A stretch of 64,000 nucleotides of DNA, taken from contig DASPMW010000128.1 of assembly GCA_035626855.1 (NCBI GenBank), positions 1-64,000 on the forward strand, in the 5' to 3' direction. Position 1 is the stretch's first letter, and each line of letters starts with the position of its first letter. Origin of the DNA: JAPWJZ01 sp035626855. GTDB lineage: Bacteria > Pseudomonadota > Alphaproteobacteria > Micavibrionales > UBA2020. This document shows, piece after piece, positions 24,732-33,492 of the stretch. A program made the translations under genes and the position numbers. The notes below the pieces were generated by a model that saw only the letters and a list, made by a program, of their open reading frames with translations, made no database searches and was not told the DNA's origin.

Positions 24732-25235
24732 ATGACGCGCCGCATCATAAAGCCGGAACCGCTGACGGCAGAATCCTTCAAGCCCTTTGGCGACGTGCTG
24801 GAAACCGGCACGGCGCGCGAATTGCGGCATATCAACTACGGCAATACCGAACGCTATCACAGCATCGCCAGCCTCGATTTATTGCAGGATGGCGGGAAAC
24901 CGCTGGTGAGCATTTTCCGCTCGAAACCACTGCCGCGCCCGATTGAAATAAAGGTCATGGAGCGGCACCCCCTCTCCAGCCAGGCTTTCTATCCGCTCGA
25001 CAATCATCCCTATATGGTCGTGGTTTCGCCGCCCGGAGATTTTGACGCGGGCGCGATGCGCGTGTTCCTCGCGGGACCGAAGCAGGGCGTGAATTACGCG
25101 CGCGGTACCTGGCACCATTACAGCCTCGCGCTCGACAAGGTTTGCGACTTCCTTGTCATCGACCGCGGCGGGGCGGAAAAAAACCTCGACGAGGTTTATT
25201 TCGAAGGCGATGATGTTATGGTCATCGATTATTGA
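24732..25235 (+). CDS. allA: Ureidoglycolate lyase
   Basis: Releases urea and glyoxylate from ureidoglycolate, the last step of the pathway. The 167-residue protein begins MTRRIIKPEPLTAESFKPFG and holds the AllA cupin features: MERHPLSSQAFYPLDNHPYMVVV (with the HP-x-SSQAF metal/substrate motif), AFLAGP-like MRVFLAGPKQGVNYARGTWHHYSLAL, and the C-terminal DRGG motif region. The ATG at 24732 follows GAGGG. A longer in-frame start at 24690 would consume the putative operator. Divergent from alc. Confidence 0.94.
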   Translation: MTRRIIKPEPLTAESFKPFGDVLETGTARELRHINYGNTERYHSIASLDLLQDGGKPLVSIFRSKPLPRPIEIKVMERHPLSSQAFYPLDNHPYMVVVSPPGDFDAGAMRVFLAGPKQGVNYARGTWHHYSLALDKVCDFLVIDRGGAEKNLDEVYFEGDDVMVIDY

Positions 25236-25245
25236 CGTAACGCAT

Positions 25246-25263
25246 AAAGAACGCGCGTTCTTT
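25246..25263. promoter_or_regulatory. Perfect 18-bp palindrome downstream of allA
   Basis: AAAGAACGCGCGTTCTTT is a perfect 18-base palindrome 10 bases after the allA stop. It is short for an intrinsic terminator because there is no loop and only a TTT tail, so it may equally be a protein-binding site for the macroglobulin gene that starts 127 bases later. Confidence 0.4.
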
Positions 25264-25389
25264 CGTCAAAATTCCCAAATTTAACAATCCGTTAAGACCA
25301 GTCTGCGACGATCGGTGACGATTTACACCAAGGATCGCGCGCCTGCGCGCGTCTTATGGCCAATGCTGCATTTTCGCCGGAGGCTCTTC

Positions 25390-28300
25390 ATGCCGTTTTT
25401 CGCTTTCCTCGCCCTGTTGTTCACGCTGCTGCTGCCGCAACCTGCAGCGGCCTACAGCGCGGACGACCTCGCGACGGCCGATAAATATTACGGCGAAAAA
25501 TCATATCAGCTGGCGGCAGCCGAATACGAAAAGCTGCTCGACCAGAAGGCGGAGCCCGCGCTGATGCGCGAGGTCGCGTTCAAATGGGGCGACAGCGTCC
25601 TGCAGGCGAAGGACGAGGCGAAGCGCGACGCGGCTGAAAAGAAATTGCTGGAACTGGCGGGGGGCGAGACGCATGACCGCTGGTGGGCGGAATCCGGCAC
25701 GACGCTTGCCATGAACTATATCGAGAAAGACCCCTACGGCAAGGCGGAGGAGATCAAGAAATACCTCGACGCCGCGCGCGACTGGTGGGCGGGGTCAAGC
25801 GATGTCGAGCTTGCGCGCGAGAAATTCATCACGACCAGTTTCGCGCTCGCCGATTTCATCACATCGCGCTGGGGATGGTACAACGCCGATATCCGCCCGA
25901 TCCGCCTGAACGGCAAGCGTATCGCGCCCGCGCCGCAGCAACAGCCGGGAAATGCCGCGCTGCAGGTGCTGTTCGAGGAAATTTTAAAAGTCGCAAAGAC
26001 GGAAGAACACAAAGCCCATGCCCATTACGGCCTGGCCATGAGCTGGATGCAGAATTATTCCGGCGACCAGAAACTGCGCGACAAGGCGGCGGAGGAATTT
26101 GAAAAAATCACCGAAGACTTTGCCGACAGCGAATGGGCCGACGACGCCTGGTACCAGCTCGGCATGCTCTACGAAAACCAGTCGGATTTCGTCAAAGCGG
26201 CGGACGCCTATCGCGGCATCGCGAAGCGTTACAGCGCAGGGCAATCGCAATGGCTGGATGATGCGAAGCGCCGCCTTGAATATATCGTCAACCCGTCGAT
26301 GGGGCTCAGTCTTGGCAACACATTTATTCCGGGGTCGGAGATCCAGTTTGGCCTTAGCTGGCGCAACGTGAAATCGGCGCAGGTGGCGTTTTACAAGCTC
26401 GACCTGCCTGCCGAAATTGCGCTGAAAAACGACCAGAGCGGCTATTCGGGTTACCAGGAAGTGTTGCAGAAACTGGTGGAAACCGGGCGTTATAAATCGC
26501 TGCCGGTCGCGCTCAATATTACCGCCGCGCTGAAGGAAGAGGGCAAGCACCAGCCCTATAGCGAATACAAAAGCCTCGCCGACTGGCGCAAGGACAGCGA
26601 CGCGAAAACGAATCCCGATGACGGAAAGCTGGCCGCAGGCGCCTACCTGATGCTCGTGACCGCGGCGGGTACGCAGCCGGCCTATGACCTTGTGCTCGTG
26701 ACCGACGCCGCGCTGGTCAGCAAGGTTGCGAATGACCGCGCGCTGTTTTTCGCGATGGATGCGAAGACGGGCGCGCCACTTGCGGGGGCGCAGCTGCGCT
26801 ATACCTACAGCTTTTATGACGACAGCGGCAACACGCGCTGGGTCGCGGGGGAGGGCAAGGCCGGCGATGACGGGCTGCTGAAGGTCGATCTGCGCACGAG
26901 CTCGGCGCGCAGTTATTCGCAGCAGCACAACGTTTTCGCGGCGATGAGTTCCGGCAAGGGCCAGGCCTTTGTCCAGAACAGCTATTACAATTACTATAAC
27001 AACGGCCGGGGTGAATGGTGGCTTTATGCCTTCACCGACCGTCCGGCTTACCGGCCCAACGAGACCGTGAATATAAAAGCCATGCTGCGCCAGCCGAAAG
27101 ACGGCGGCTTCGTGACGCCCTCGGGGCTGAAGGTGAAGGCACGCATCTATGACGCGCAGGGCAAGCAGGTCAAGGAAGGCGATTATACGCTGAACGAATA
27201 CGGCGTGCTCAACGATACGCTGGTGCTGGATGACAAGGCCACGCTCGGCGAATATTCGCTGCAGCTTTACTCCGCCGATGCCAATAACCAGCTGGCGGCC
27301 GTGCAGCTGTTCCGGCTGGAGGAATATAAACTGCCGGAATACACAGTGACCGTCACGCCTGCGCCGAAAACGGCGGAAAAGGGCATCGCGGCTTATCGCC
27401 TTGGCGATACGATCGATGTCAGCGTCGATGCGCAGTATTATTTTGGCGGGCCGGTCGCGGAGGCCGAGGTCGAATACCTTGTCTACCAGCAGCCGCTTTA
27501 CCGCTATTACCGCCCGTGGCGCGCTTATAGCTGGTATTACGATGACCTGTACCCCCAGAATTACGGCTATGGCAATGGCGCGCTCGTCGTGCAGAAAAAA
27601 ATCAAAACGGGGGCGGACGGCAAGGCGTCTTTCAAAATCGAAACGCCGAAGGACCAGGGCGACCTGCAATTTCATGTGGAGGCGCGCGTCGTGGATAAAA
27701 GCCGCCGCGAAATCCGCGGCACGGCGGATATCAAGGTCATGAAGACGGCCTTCTACGCGGTTGTCGAGGCGAAAGCCAATCTCTACCGCCCCGGCGACAA
27801 GGCGCAGGCGCTGATCAAGACGCTGACGGCGGACGACGCGCCTATCGCGGTCGAGGGCAAAGTTACGATCCGCCGCAACAGCTGGCGCGATCCGGTATAC
27901 CGCGAAGACAAGGTGGTGAACCCGGGCGGCTATGACGGGCGCGAAATCATGACCAAATTCGTGAAAACCAACGACAAGGGCGAGGCGATCTTCGAATTCG
28001 AGCCGTCGGAAAACGGCTATTACACGGTCGAGTTCACAGGCTTTGACAATGGCGAGCCGGTGACTGCCGCCGCGAATATCTATGTCTGCGACACCGATGC
28101 GACGAATATCGGCTATCGCTACGGCGGGTTGCAGATCATCACGGAAAAGGACACCTATCAGGCCGGCGATACGGCGCGCGCCATGATCGTTTCCGACGTG
28201 CCCGATACTTACGTGCTGCTGACGGTCGAGAGCGATAACCTTTACGACTACCGGCTGCTGCATATCGAGGGATCGGTGAAGCTGGTCGAGCTGCCCGTGC

Positions 28301-31227
28301 GCGGCAATTATGTGCCGAATATTTTTTTGAACGCGGTCAGCGGCGGGCAGTACCAGCTGAAAACAACCGGGTTGCAGCTGATCGTGCCGCCTGCGGATAA
28401 ATTCCTCAATGTGAAAATCACCTCCGACAAAGCGGTCTACCAACCGCAGGAGGAAGGGAAATTCGACATCGAGGTTACAGACAACGCGGGCAAGCTGGTG
28501 AGCGGCGAGGTCGCGATCGGCATTACCGATGCCGCGATCTATTACATCCAGGACGAAATGGCGCCCGATATCCGCAAGTTCTTCTATGGAGACAAGAAGC
28601 AGCAAAGCGTGCAAACGCAGGCGAGCTTCTACCAGCGGCCCTATACGCTGCTGGTGCGCGCGGAAAATGGCGACCTGATCACCGACCAGGAGCAGGAGCG
28701 GCGGAAATCGAACAAGGACGGCCGCAACGATGCGCCGGCCGACCAGCTGGGCGAGGCGGATGATTACCGCCAGCGCGGCGGCGTTGGCGGAAAGGCGGAT
28801 TTCGGCGTCGCGAGCGGCGCGATGATGAAATCCGCGCCCTCGGCCGCACCCGTCGCGCAGATGGCCGCGAAGGAAATGGCCGATAAAAATGAAATGGCGC
28901 CGGAGAAAAAAGCCAAGATCACCGGGCGCGACGAAGACTTGAAGCGGCCGGAAGGAAATGCCGGGGGGCTCGCCGAGCCGGGGCGCGTGCGCAGCGATTT
29001 TCGCTCGACGGTGACCTGGCTGCCCGCGCTGAAAACCGATGCAAACGGCAGGGCGACGGTGACCGTTACCTTCCCGGACTCCCTCACCACCTGGCGGGCG
29101 ACCGCGCGGGCGGCGACGGCGGAGACCTCGGTCGGCAGCGTGACGCATGAGGTGCGATCCAACAAGAACCTCATGATCCGTCTGCAGGCGCCGCGCTTCT
29201 TCACCGAACGCGACCTTGTCGACGTATCAGCCATCATCGACAACATGACCGACAAGCCGATGAAGGTATCCCCTGCGCTGAAAGCCGAAGGGCTTGCCGT
29301 GACGGGGCTTTACCGCGACGGCAAGTTCGTCAAGGGCGAGCAGGGCGTGGTCGAGGTGCCGGCGCATGGACAGGCGCGCGTCGACTGGGCGCTGAAGGCG
29401 GAGAAAGCGGGCATGGCAAAAATCACCGTGACCGCGCGCGGCGAGGGCGCGGCGGATGCGATGGAAAAAACCTATCCCATCATCCCGCATGGCATCGAGA
29501 AGTTCATCGCGCAATCGGCCGTGCTGAAATCCGCGGGCGACAGCGTGACGAAGGAAATCACCGTCAATATTCCGAAGGAGCGCATCCGCGAAGCGACCAG
29601 CCTGCGCCTGACCATTTCACCCTCGCTCGCGGCGAACCTGCTGGACGCGCTGCCCTACCTTGCCGACTATCCTTATGGCTGCGTCGAGCAGACGATGAGC
29701 CGCTTCCTGCCCGCCGTCATCGTGCGCAAGACGATGACCGATCTCGGCATCAGCGGCCACGATGTCGACGCCTATATCAGCGATGTGCTGGAGCCGCGCA
29801 ATGATCCGAAAGGCCACCCGCAGCGCCGCGAGGACGCGACCTATAAACGCCTGGACAAAATGGTGACGGACGGCCTTACACGCCTCTACGACTTCCAGCA
29901 TGCTGACGGCGGCTGGGGCTGGTGGAAGGACGGCGACAGCGACCGTTTCATGACCGCCTATGTCGCCTGGGGTCTCGGGCTTGCACGCGATGCGGGCCTC
30001 GATATCCGCTCGGACGTTCTGGAGCGCGCTGCGCAGTACCTCCGCGTTCAGCTGGTTGAGGAGGAAAACGCGCCCGATATGCTCGCCTGGATGCTGCACG
30101 GCATTTCGCAAGTGTCGACGGCGGGCGACCAGTTCACCGACAAGCAGCGCAACAGGTTGTGGGAGATGCGCGAAAAGCTGAACCCCTATACTCGCGCGCT
30201 GTTCGCGCTGTCGGAAAACCGCTATGGCAACCAGGAACGCTCCCGCGTGCTGGCGCAGAACCTGATCAACGGCGTTGACGAGGACAAGGAAAACGCGACT
30301 GCCCATTGGGGCGAGGCGGGCGTGAATTACCGCTGGAGCGAAGGCGGCGTGGAGGCGACGGCCTTCACCATCAAGGCTCTGTCACTGATGGACCCGCAAA
30401 GCGAATACCTCGAAAAAGCGGTCAAGTGGATGGTGCTCAACCGCCGCGGCGCGTCGTGGAAGAACACGCGCGATACGGCAATCGCCATCCTCGGTCTCGC
30501 CGATTACCTGAAAGCAACGAAGGAGCTCGCGCCCGAATATGATTACACGGTGAACGTGAACGGCAAGGAAGCGCGCAAAGGCCGCGCCGATACCTCGAAC
30601 GTTTTTTCCTTCAACCGCCTGATCGATATTCCGGCGGAGGGGCTGAATGACGGTGACAATAAAATTACTGTCACGATCAAGGGCAAGGGCGCGCTCTACG
30701 TAGCGGCGCATGCGAAATACTTTACGCTGGAGGAGCCGATCGCAAAGGCCGGAAACGAGATTTTCGTGACGCGCAAGTATTACAAGCAAGCCGTCAAGGA
30801 AACCCTTATGAAAGGCTATGCCGAAGACTGGGCCGAGCTGGCCGAGGGGGACGCCGTGAATAGCGGCGACCGCATTCGCGTCGAAGTGACGCTGGACGCG
30901 AAAAACAACTATGAATACCTCGTTGCCGAAGACTACAAACCGGCGGGGCTGGAAGCCGTGTCACTCACGAGCGGCAGCGGCGAGGAAATCTTGCTTGACC
31001 GCAACGGCAAGGAGACGGGGGAGCGCGGCTATGTCTACCAGGAATTCCGCGACCAGAAGGCGGCATTCTTCATCCCGCAGCTGAAGCAGGGCAAGCACCT
31101 GCTACGCTACGAGCTGCGTGCGGAAGTGCCCGGCGAGTTCCATGCGATGCCCGACCAGACGCATGCGATGTATGTGCCGGAAATCCGCGCCAACAGCGAC
31201 GAGATGCGCGTGAAGGTGAACGACTAG
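25390..31227 (+). CDS. Bacterial alpha-2-macroglobulin with intact thioester motif
   Basis: About 1,945 residues, the largest gene in the window. Signal peptide MPFFAFLALLFTLLLPQPAAA without a lipobox Cys, so likely periplasmic and soluble. A TPR-like N-terminal region (YYGEKSYQLAAAEYEKLL) precedes the macroglobulin domains (TDRPAYRPNETVNIKAMLRQ marks the MG2 domain, VDAQYYFGGPVAEAEVEY an MG4-like one). An Ala/Met/Lys-rich linker follows, then the bait-to-thioester part with STVTWLPALKTDANGRATVTVTFPDSLTTWR in pieces, and YPYGCVEQTMSRFLPA with the thioester Cys and Gln (Cys about residue 1431). Alpha-helical thioester-domain repeats (GGWGWWKDGDSD) complete it. The family traps proteases. The usual pbpC neighbour is absent. 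GGAGG precedes the ATG at 25390. Confidence 0.93.
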   Translation: MPFFAFLALLFTLLLPQPAAAYSADDLATADKYYGEKSYQLAAAEYEKLLDQKAEPALMREVAFKWGDSVLQAKDEAKRDAAEKKLLELAGGETHDRWWAESGTTLAMNYIEKDPYGKAEEIKKYLDAARDWWAGSSDVELAREKFITTSFALADFITSRWGWYNADIRPIRLNGKRIAPAPQQQPGNAALQVLFEEILKVAKTEEHKAHAHYGLAMSWMQNYSGDQKLRDKAAEEFEKITEDFADSEWADDAWYQLGMLYENQSDFVKAADAYRGIAKRYSAGQSQWLDDAKRRLEYIVNPSMGLSLGNTFIPGSEIQFGLSWRNVKSAQVAFYKLDLPAEIALKNDQSGYSGYQEVLQKLVETGRYKSLPVALNITAALKEEGKHQPYSEYKSLADWRKDSDAKTNPDDGKLAAGAYLMLVTAAGTQPAYDLVLVTDAALVSKVANDRALFFAMDAKTGAPLAGAQLRYTYSFYDDSGNTRWVAGEGKAGDDGLLKVDLRTSSARSYSQQHNVFAAMSSGKGQAFVQNSYYNYYNNGRGEWWLYAFTDRPAYRPNETVNIKAMLRQPKDGGFVTPSGLKVKARIYDAQGKQVKEGDYTLNEYGVLNDTLVLDDKATLGEYSLQLYSADANNQLAAVQLFRLEEYKLPEYTVTVTPAPKTAEKGIAAYRLGDTIDVSVDAQYYFGGPVAEAEVEYLVYQQPLYRYYRPWRAYSWYYDDLYPQNYGYGNGALVVQKKIKTGADGKASFKIETPKDQGDLQFHVEARVVDKSRREIRGTADIKVMKTAFYAVVEAKANLYRPGDKAQALIKTLTADDAPIAVEGKVTIRRNSWRDPVYREDKVVNPGGYDGREIMTKFVKTNDKGEAIFEFEPSENGYYTVEFTGFDNGEPVTAAANIYVCDTDATNIGYRYGGLQIITEKDTYQAGDTARAMIVSDVPDTYVLLTVESDNLYDYRLLHIEGSVKLVELPVRGNYVPNIFLNAVSGGQYQLKTTGLQLIVPPADKFLNVKITSDKAVYQPQEEGKFDIEVTDNAGKLVSGEVAIGITDAAIYYIQDEMAPDIRKFFYGDKKQQSVQTQASFYQRPYTLLVRAENGDLITDQEQERRKSNKDGRNDAPADQLGEADDYRQRGGVGGKADFGVASGAMMKSAPSAAPVAQMAAKEMADKNEMAPEKKAKITGRDEDLKRPEGNAGGLAEPGRVRSDFRSTVTWLPALKTDANGRATVTVTFPDSLTTWRATARAATAETSVGSVTHEVRSNKNLMIRLQAPRFFTERDLVDVSAIIDNMTDKPMKVSPALKAEGLAVTGLYRDGKFVKGEQGVVEVPAHGQARVDWALKAEKAGMAKITVTARGEGAADAMEKTYPIIPHGIEKFIAQSAVLKSAGDSVTKEITVNIPKERIREATSLRLTISPSLAANLLDALPYLADYPYGCVEQTMSRFLPAVIVRKTMTDLGISGHDVDAYISDVLEPRNDPKGHPQRREDATYKRLDKMVTDGLTRLYDFQHADGGWGWWKDGDSDRFMTAYVAWGLGLARDAGLDIRSDVLERAAQYLRVQLVEEENAPDMLAWMLHGISQVSTAGDQFTDKQRNRLWEMREKLNPYTRALFALSENRYGNQERSRVLAQNLINGVDEDKENATAHWGEAGVNYRWSEGGVEATAFTIKALSLMDPQSEYLEKAVKWMVLNRRGASWKNTRDTAIAILGLADYLKATKELAPEYDYTVNVNGKEARKGRADTSNVFSFNRLIDIPAEGLNDGDNKITVTIKGKGALYVAAHAKYFTLEEPIAKAGNEIFVTRKYYKQAVKETLMKGYAEDWAELAEGDAVNSGDRIRVEVTLDAKNNYEYLVAEDYKPAGLEAVSLTSGSGEEILLDRNGKETGERGYVYQEFRDQKAAFFIPQLKQGKHLLRYELRAEVPGEFHAMPDQTHAMYVPEIRANSDEMRVKVND

Positions 31228-32225
31228 CGCGTCCAGAGCCAGGCCGCGCCGCGCACACCCGAGGAATCGCCGTGACGGGCGGGCAGCAGCGGCGTCTTGA
31301 CGGTGTCGGAGAACACGTATTTTTTCCACGCCTCCGGCACGTCTTTATAGAGCGAATTGACGTTGCTCATCCCGCCGCCCAGCACGATCGCGTCGGGGTC
31401 GAGGATGTTGATGACCTGCGCCAGCGCGCGGGCAAGGCGGTCGGTATAGCGGGCGAGCGCGGCGGCGGCTTTCGGCTCTTTCTCCTTCGCCTGCGAGATG
31501 ATGTCATGCGTCGACTTTTCGTCGCCCGTCACGCGCTTGTAGTCGTTCTTGAAACCCGTGCCCGAAATCCAGGTTTCCAGGCAGCCGCGGCGGCCGCAAT
31601 AGCAGAGCGGGCCGGGGAATTCCGAGATGGCAGCGTCGCTGAAATAGCTTTCCTTCAACTTGTCGGGCACCTGATACGCCTCGAACCGTCCGAAATCCTT
31701 GGCCGGGTCGGCTTTCGCCACATGCGGGTAGGGCAGGGGGTTGTGGCCCCATTCGCCGCCGATTGAATTGACGCCGCGATGCGCGACGGCATTCAGCGCA
31801 AGCCCGCCGCCGCAGCCCGTGCCGATGATGACGCCGAAAACGACGCCACGCCCTTCGCCAGCGCCATCGGTCGCTTCCGACACGGCGAAGCAGTTCGCAT
31901 CGTTTTCCATGCGCACTTCCCGCCCCAACGCTTTCGCCATGTCTTTCTGGAAGGGCTGGCCGTTCATCCAGGTCGAGTTGGAATTCTTGACGAGGCCGGT
32001 TTCCGGCACGATGGTGCCCGGGATCGCGACGCCGACCGACCCCGTGCGCTTCAGCGACGCCTCCGCCCCGCGCACGAGGTCGCAAAGCGATTTTACGGTG
32101 GTGATATAATCGCCGCGGGCGGTCGGGATACGCTGGCGGTAGATTTCCTTGCCGTTGCGCCCATCGAGACAGATGATTTCGGTCTTGGTGCCGCCGAAAT
32201 CGATGCCGATGCGCATGTCAGACAT
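31224..32225 (-). CDS. mak: ROK-family fructokinase, Mak-like
   Basis: About 333 residues. It opens MSDMRIGIDFGGTKTEIICLDG, with the ATP-binding DFGGTKTE motif. The body matches E. coli manno(fructo)kinase closely: KNSNSTWMNGQPFQKDMAKAL, NDANCFAVSEATDGAGEG, IIGTGCGGGLALN, GGEWGHNPLPYP, and the zinc-binding CYCGRRGCLETWISGTGF with its ROK consensus. It phosphorylates fructose or mannose. The ATG at 32225 overlaps the upstream cupin gene. An internal ATG at 32216 (MRIG) starts exactly where most homologues do and is equally possible. Converges with the macroglobulin gene with a four-base overlap. Confidence 0.82.
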   Translation of the reverse strand: MSDMRIGIDFGGTKTEIICLDGRNGKEIYRQRIPTARGDYITTVKSLCDLVRGAEASLKRTGSVGVAIPGTIVPETGLVKNSNSTWMNGQPFQKDMAKALGREVRMENDANCFAVSEATDGAGEGRGVVFGVIIGTGCGGGLALNAVAHRGVNSIGGEWGHNPLPYPHVAKADPAKDFGRFEAYQVPDKLKESYFSDAAISEFPGPLCYCGRRGCLETWISGTGFKNDYKRVTGDEKSTHDIISQAKEKEPKAAAALARYTDRLARALAQVINILDPDAIVLGGGMSNVNSLYKDVPEAWKKYVFSDTVKTPLLPARHGDSSGVRGAAWLWTR

Positions 32226-32697
32226 CTTTGCCGAGCTCGCCCAACAATTGTTTATAGATGACGAGGCTCTGCTGCACATTTGCAGCATCGGTCACGTCGG
32301 TGACGCGGCCATAGGCGTCCATGTAACGCGCGATATCTTCCTCGCGGCAGATGCCGGCCTGCACCTCCCGCACGATGCAGGCATCGGTGCCAAGATTGGC
32401 CATGCAATGCACGCCACCGACGGGAATCCGGATTTCACCGCCCTTTTTCAGCGTGATGCGCTGGCCGTCGAGCACGACGGTGAGGACGCCTTGCTTGACC
32501 ATCCAGTGCTCGCGCCGGTGCACGTGGCTTTGCAGCGACAGGATATGGCCAGGATTGACGATGATTTCTTTTTCGCAGTATTCCTCGCCCTCGTTGCGGC
32601 CGGCCGCAACGACGGTGTAGGAGCCCCAGGGGCGCGTGTCAGTTTCGCCCACGATATAGGCCTGGCCGGGAGGCAGTTTTTTCGGGTCTTTGCTCAT
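32218..32697 (-). CDS. Cupin of the mannose-6-phosphate isomerase type II family
   Basis: 159 residues forming a single cupin: TRPWGSYTVVAAGRNEGEEY, then KEIIVNPGHILSLQSHVHRREHWMVKQG (the H-x-H...E metal site), VVLDGQRITLKKGGEIRIPVGGVHCMAN. This is the domain found at the C-terminus of mannose-1-phosphate guanylyltransferase/PMI fusions, here on its own. It would interconvert mannose-6-phosphate and fructose-6-phosphate. Its end overlaps the Mak-like kinase, so the pair makes a small hexose-phosphate unit, 27 bases behind trpA on the same strand. Confidence 0.8.
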   Translation of the reverse strand: MSKDPKKLPPGQAYIVGETDTRPWGSYTVVAAGRNEGEEYCEKEIIVNPGHILSLQSHVHRREHWMVKQGVLTVVLDGQRITLKKGGEIRIPVGGVHCMANLGTDACIVREVQAGICREEDIARYMDAYGRVTDVTDAANVQQSLVIYKQLLGELGKDV

Positions 32698-32724
32698 GCG
32701 CCGATTATAATCAGGAACGCCTGT

Positions 32725-33492
32725 TCACGCAAGCAGGGCACGGACCTTCTGTTCCACCGCTTCGGCCGCATTCGCCGGATTTTCCTCGATAATCTTCACG
32801 AGCGCGGAGCCCACCACGATGCCGTCCGCTTTTCCCCTCAGCGCGCGCACATGCTCCGGTGTCGAGATGCCGAAGCCGATCGCGAGGGGATTCTTCAGCT
32901 GCTGTTTCAGCGCCGTGATGCGGTCGTTCACCTGGGCGGGCAGCGCAGCCTGCGCACCCGTCACGCCTTCGCGCGAAACGTAATAGACAAAGCCGGTCGA
33001 ATAATCGTCGACAAGCTTCAGCCGCTCAGGCGTCGTCGTGGGGGAGCAGAGAAACACGGTCTCAAAGCCGTGCTGCTTTGCGAGCGCCTGATATTCCTCC
33101 GCCTCTTCCGGCGGCAGGTCGACGATCAGTGCGCCTTGCGCTCCCGCCGATTTTGCCGCCGTGATAAAGGCTTCATAGCCCATCATGTAAATCGGGTTCA
33201 GGTACGAAAAAAGGCAGATCGGGATTTTTACGCCGGAGGCGCGCAGTTTTTTGACGAGGTCGAGCACGCCCTGCAGTGTGGCGCCCGCCGCGAGCGCGCG
33301 TTCCGCCGCCTTCTGCACCGTGACGCCGTCCGCGACCGGGTCAGAGAAGGGTACGCCAAGCTCGAGCGCGTCGGCGCCCGCCTTTTCAAGCGCGATGACG
33401 ATTTTTTCAGTCACCGCCATAGAGGGATCGCCCGCCATGACGAAGGGCACGAAGGCGGATTTGCCGCCGGTGAGGGCTTTGCGCAGGCTCAT
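32725..33492 (-). CDS. trpA: Tryptophan synthase alpha subunit
   Basis: Cleaves indole-3-glycerol phosphate to indole. The 255-residue TIM barrel has the family signature LELGVPFSDPVADGVTVQKA (catalytic Glu in LELG and Asp in PFSDP), then LFSYLNPIYMMGYEAFI, GALIVDLPPEEA, FLCSPTTTPERL, and the phosphate-binding GFGISTPEHVRAL. Starts inside the trpB stop (ATGA). A cupin-Mak pair follows after 27 bases and may share the transcript. Confidence 0.96.
   Translation of the reverse strand: MSLRKALTGGKSAFVPFVMAGDPSMAVTEKIVIALEKAGADALELGVPFSDPVADGVTVQKAAERALAAGATLQGVLDLVKKLRASGVKIPICLFSYLNPIYMMGYEAFITAAKSAGAQGALIVDLPPEEAEEYQALAKQHGFETVFLCSPTTTPERLKLVDDYSTGFVYYVSREGVTGAQAALPAQVNDRITALKQQLKNPLAIGFGISTPEHVRALRGKADGIVVGSALVKIIEENPANAAEAVEQKVRALLA

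Noticed and set aside
25984..29148. A 1,054-codon reverse frame across the macroglobulin gene
   Set aside because: It is an antisense shadow of a gene with a clear signal peptide, domain order and thioester motif; its own product is Arg/His-rich low-information sequence.
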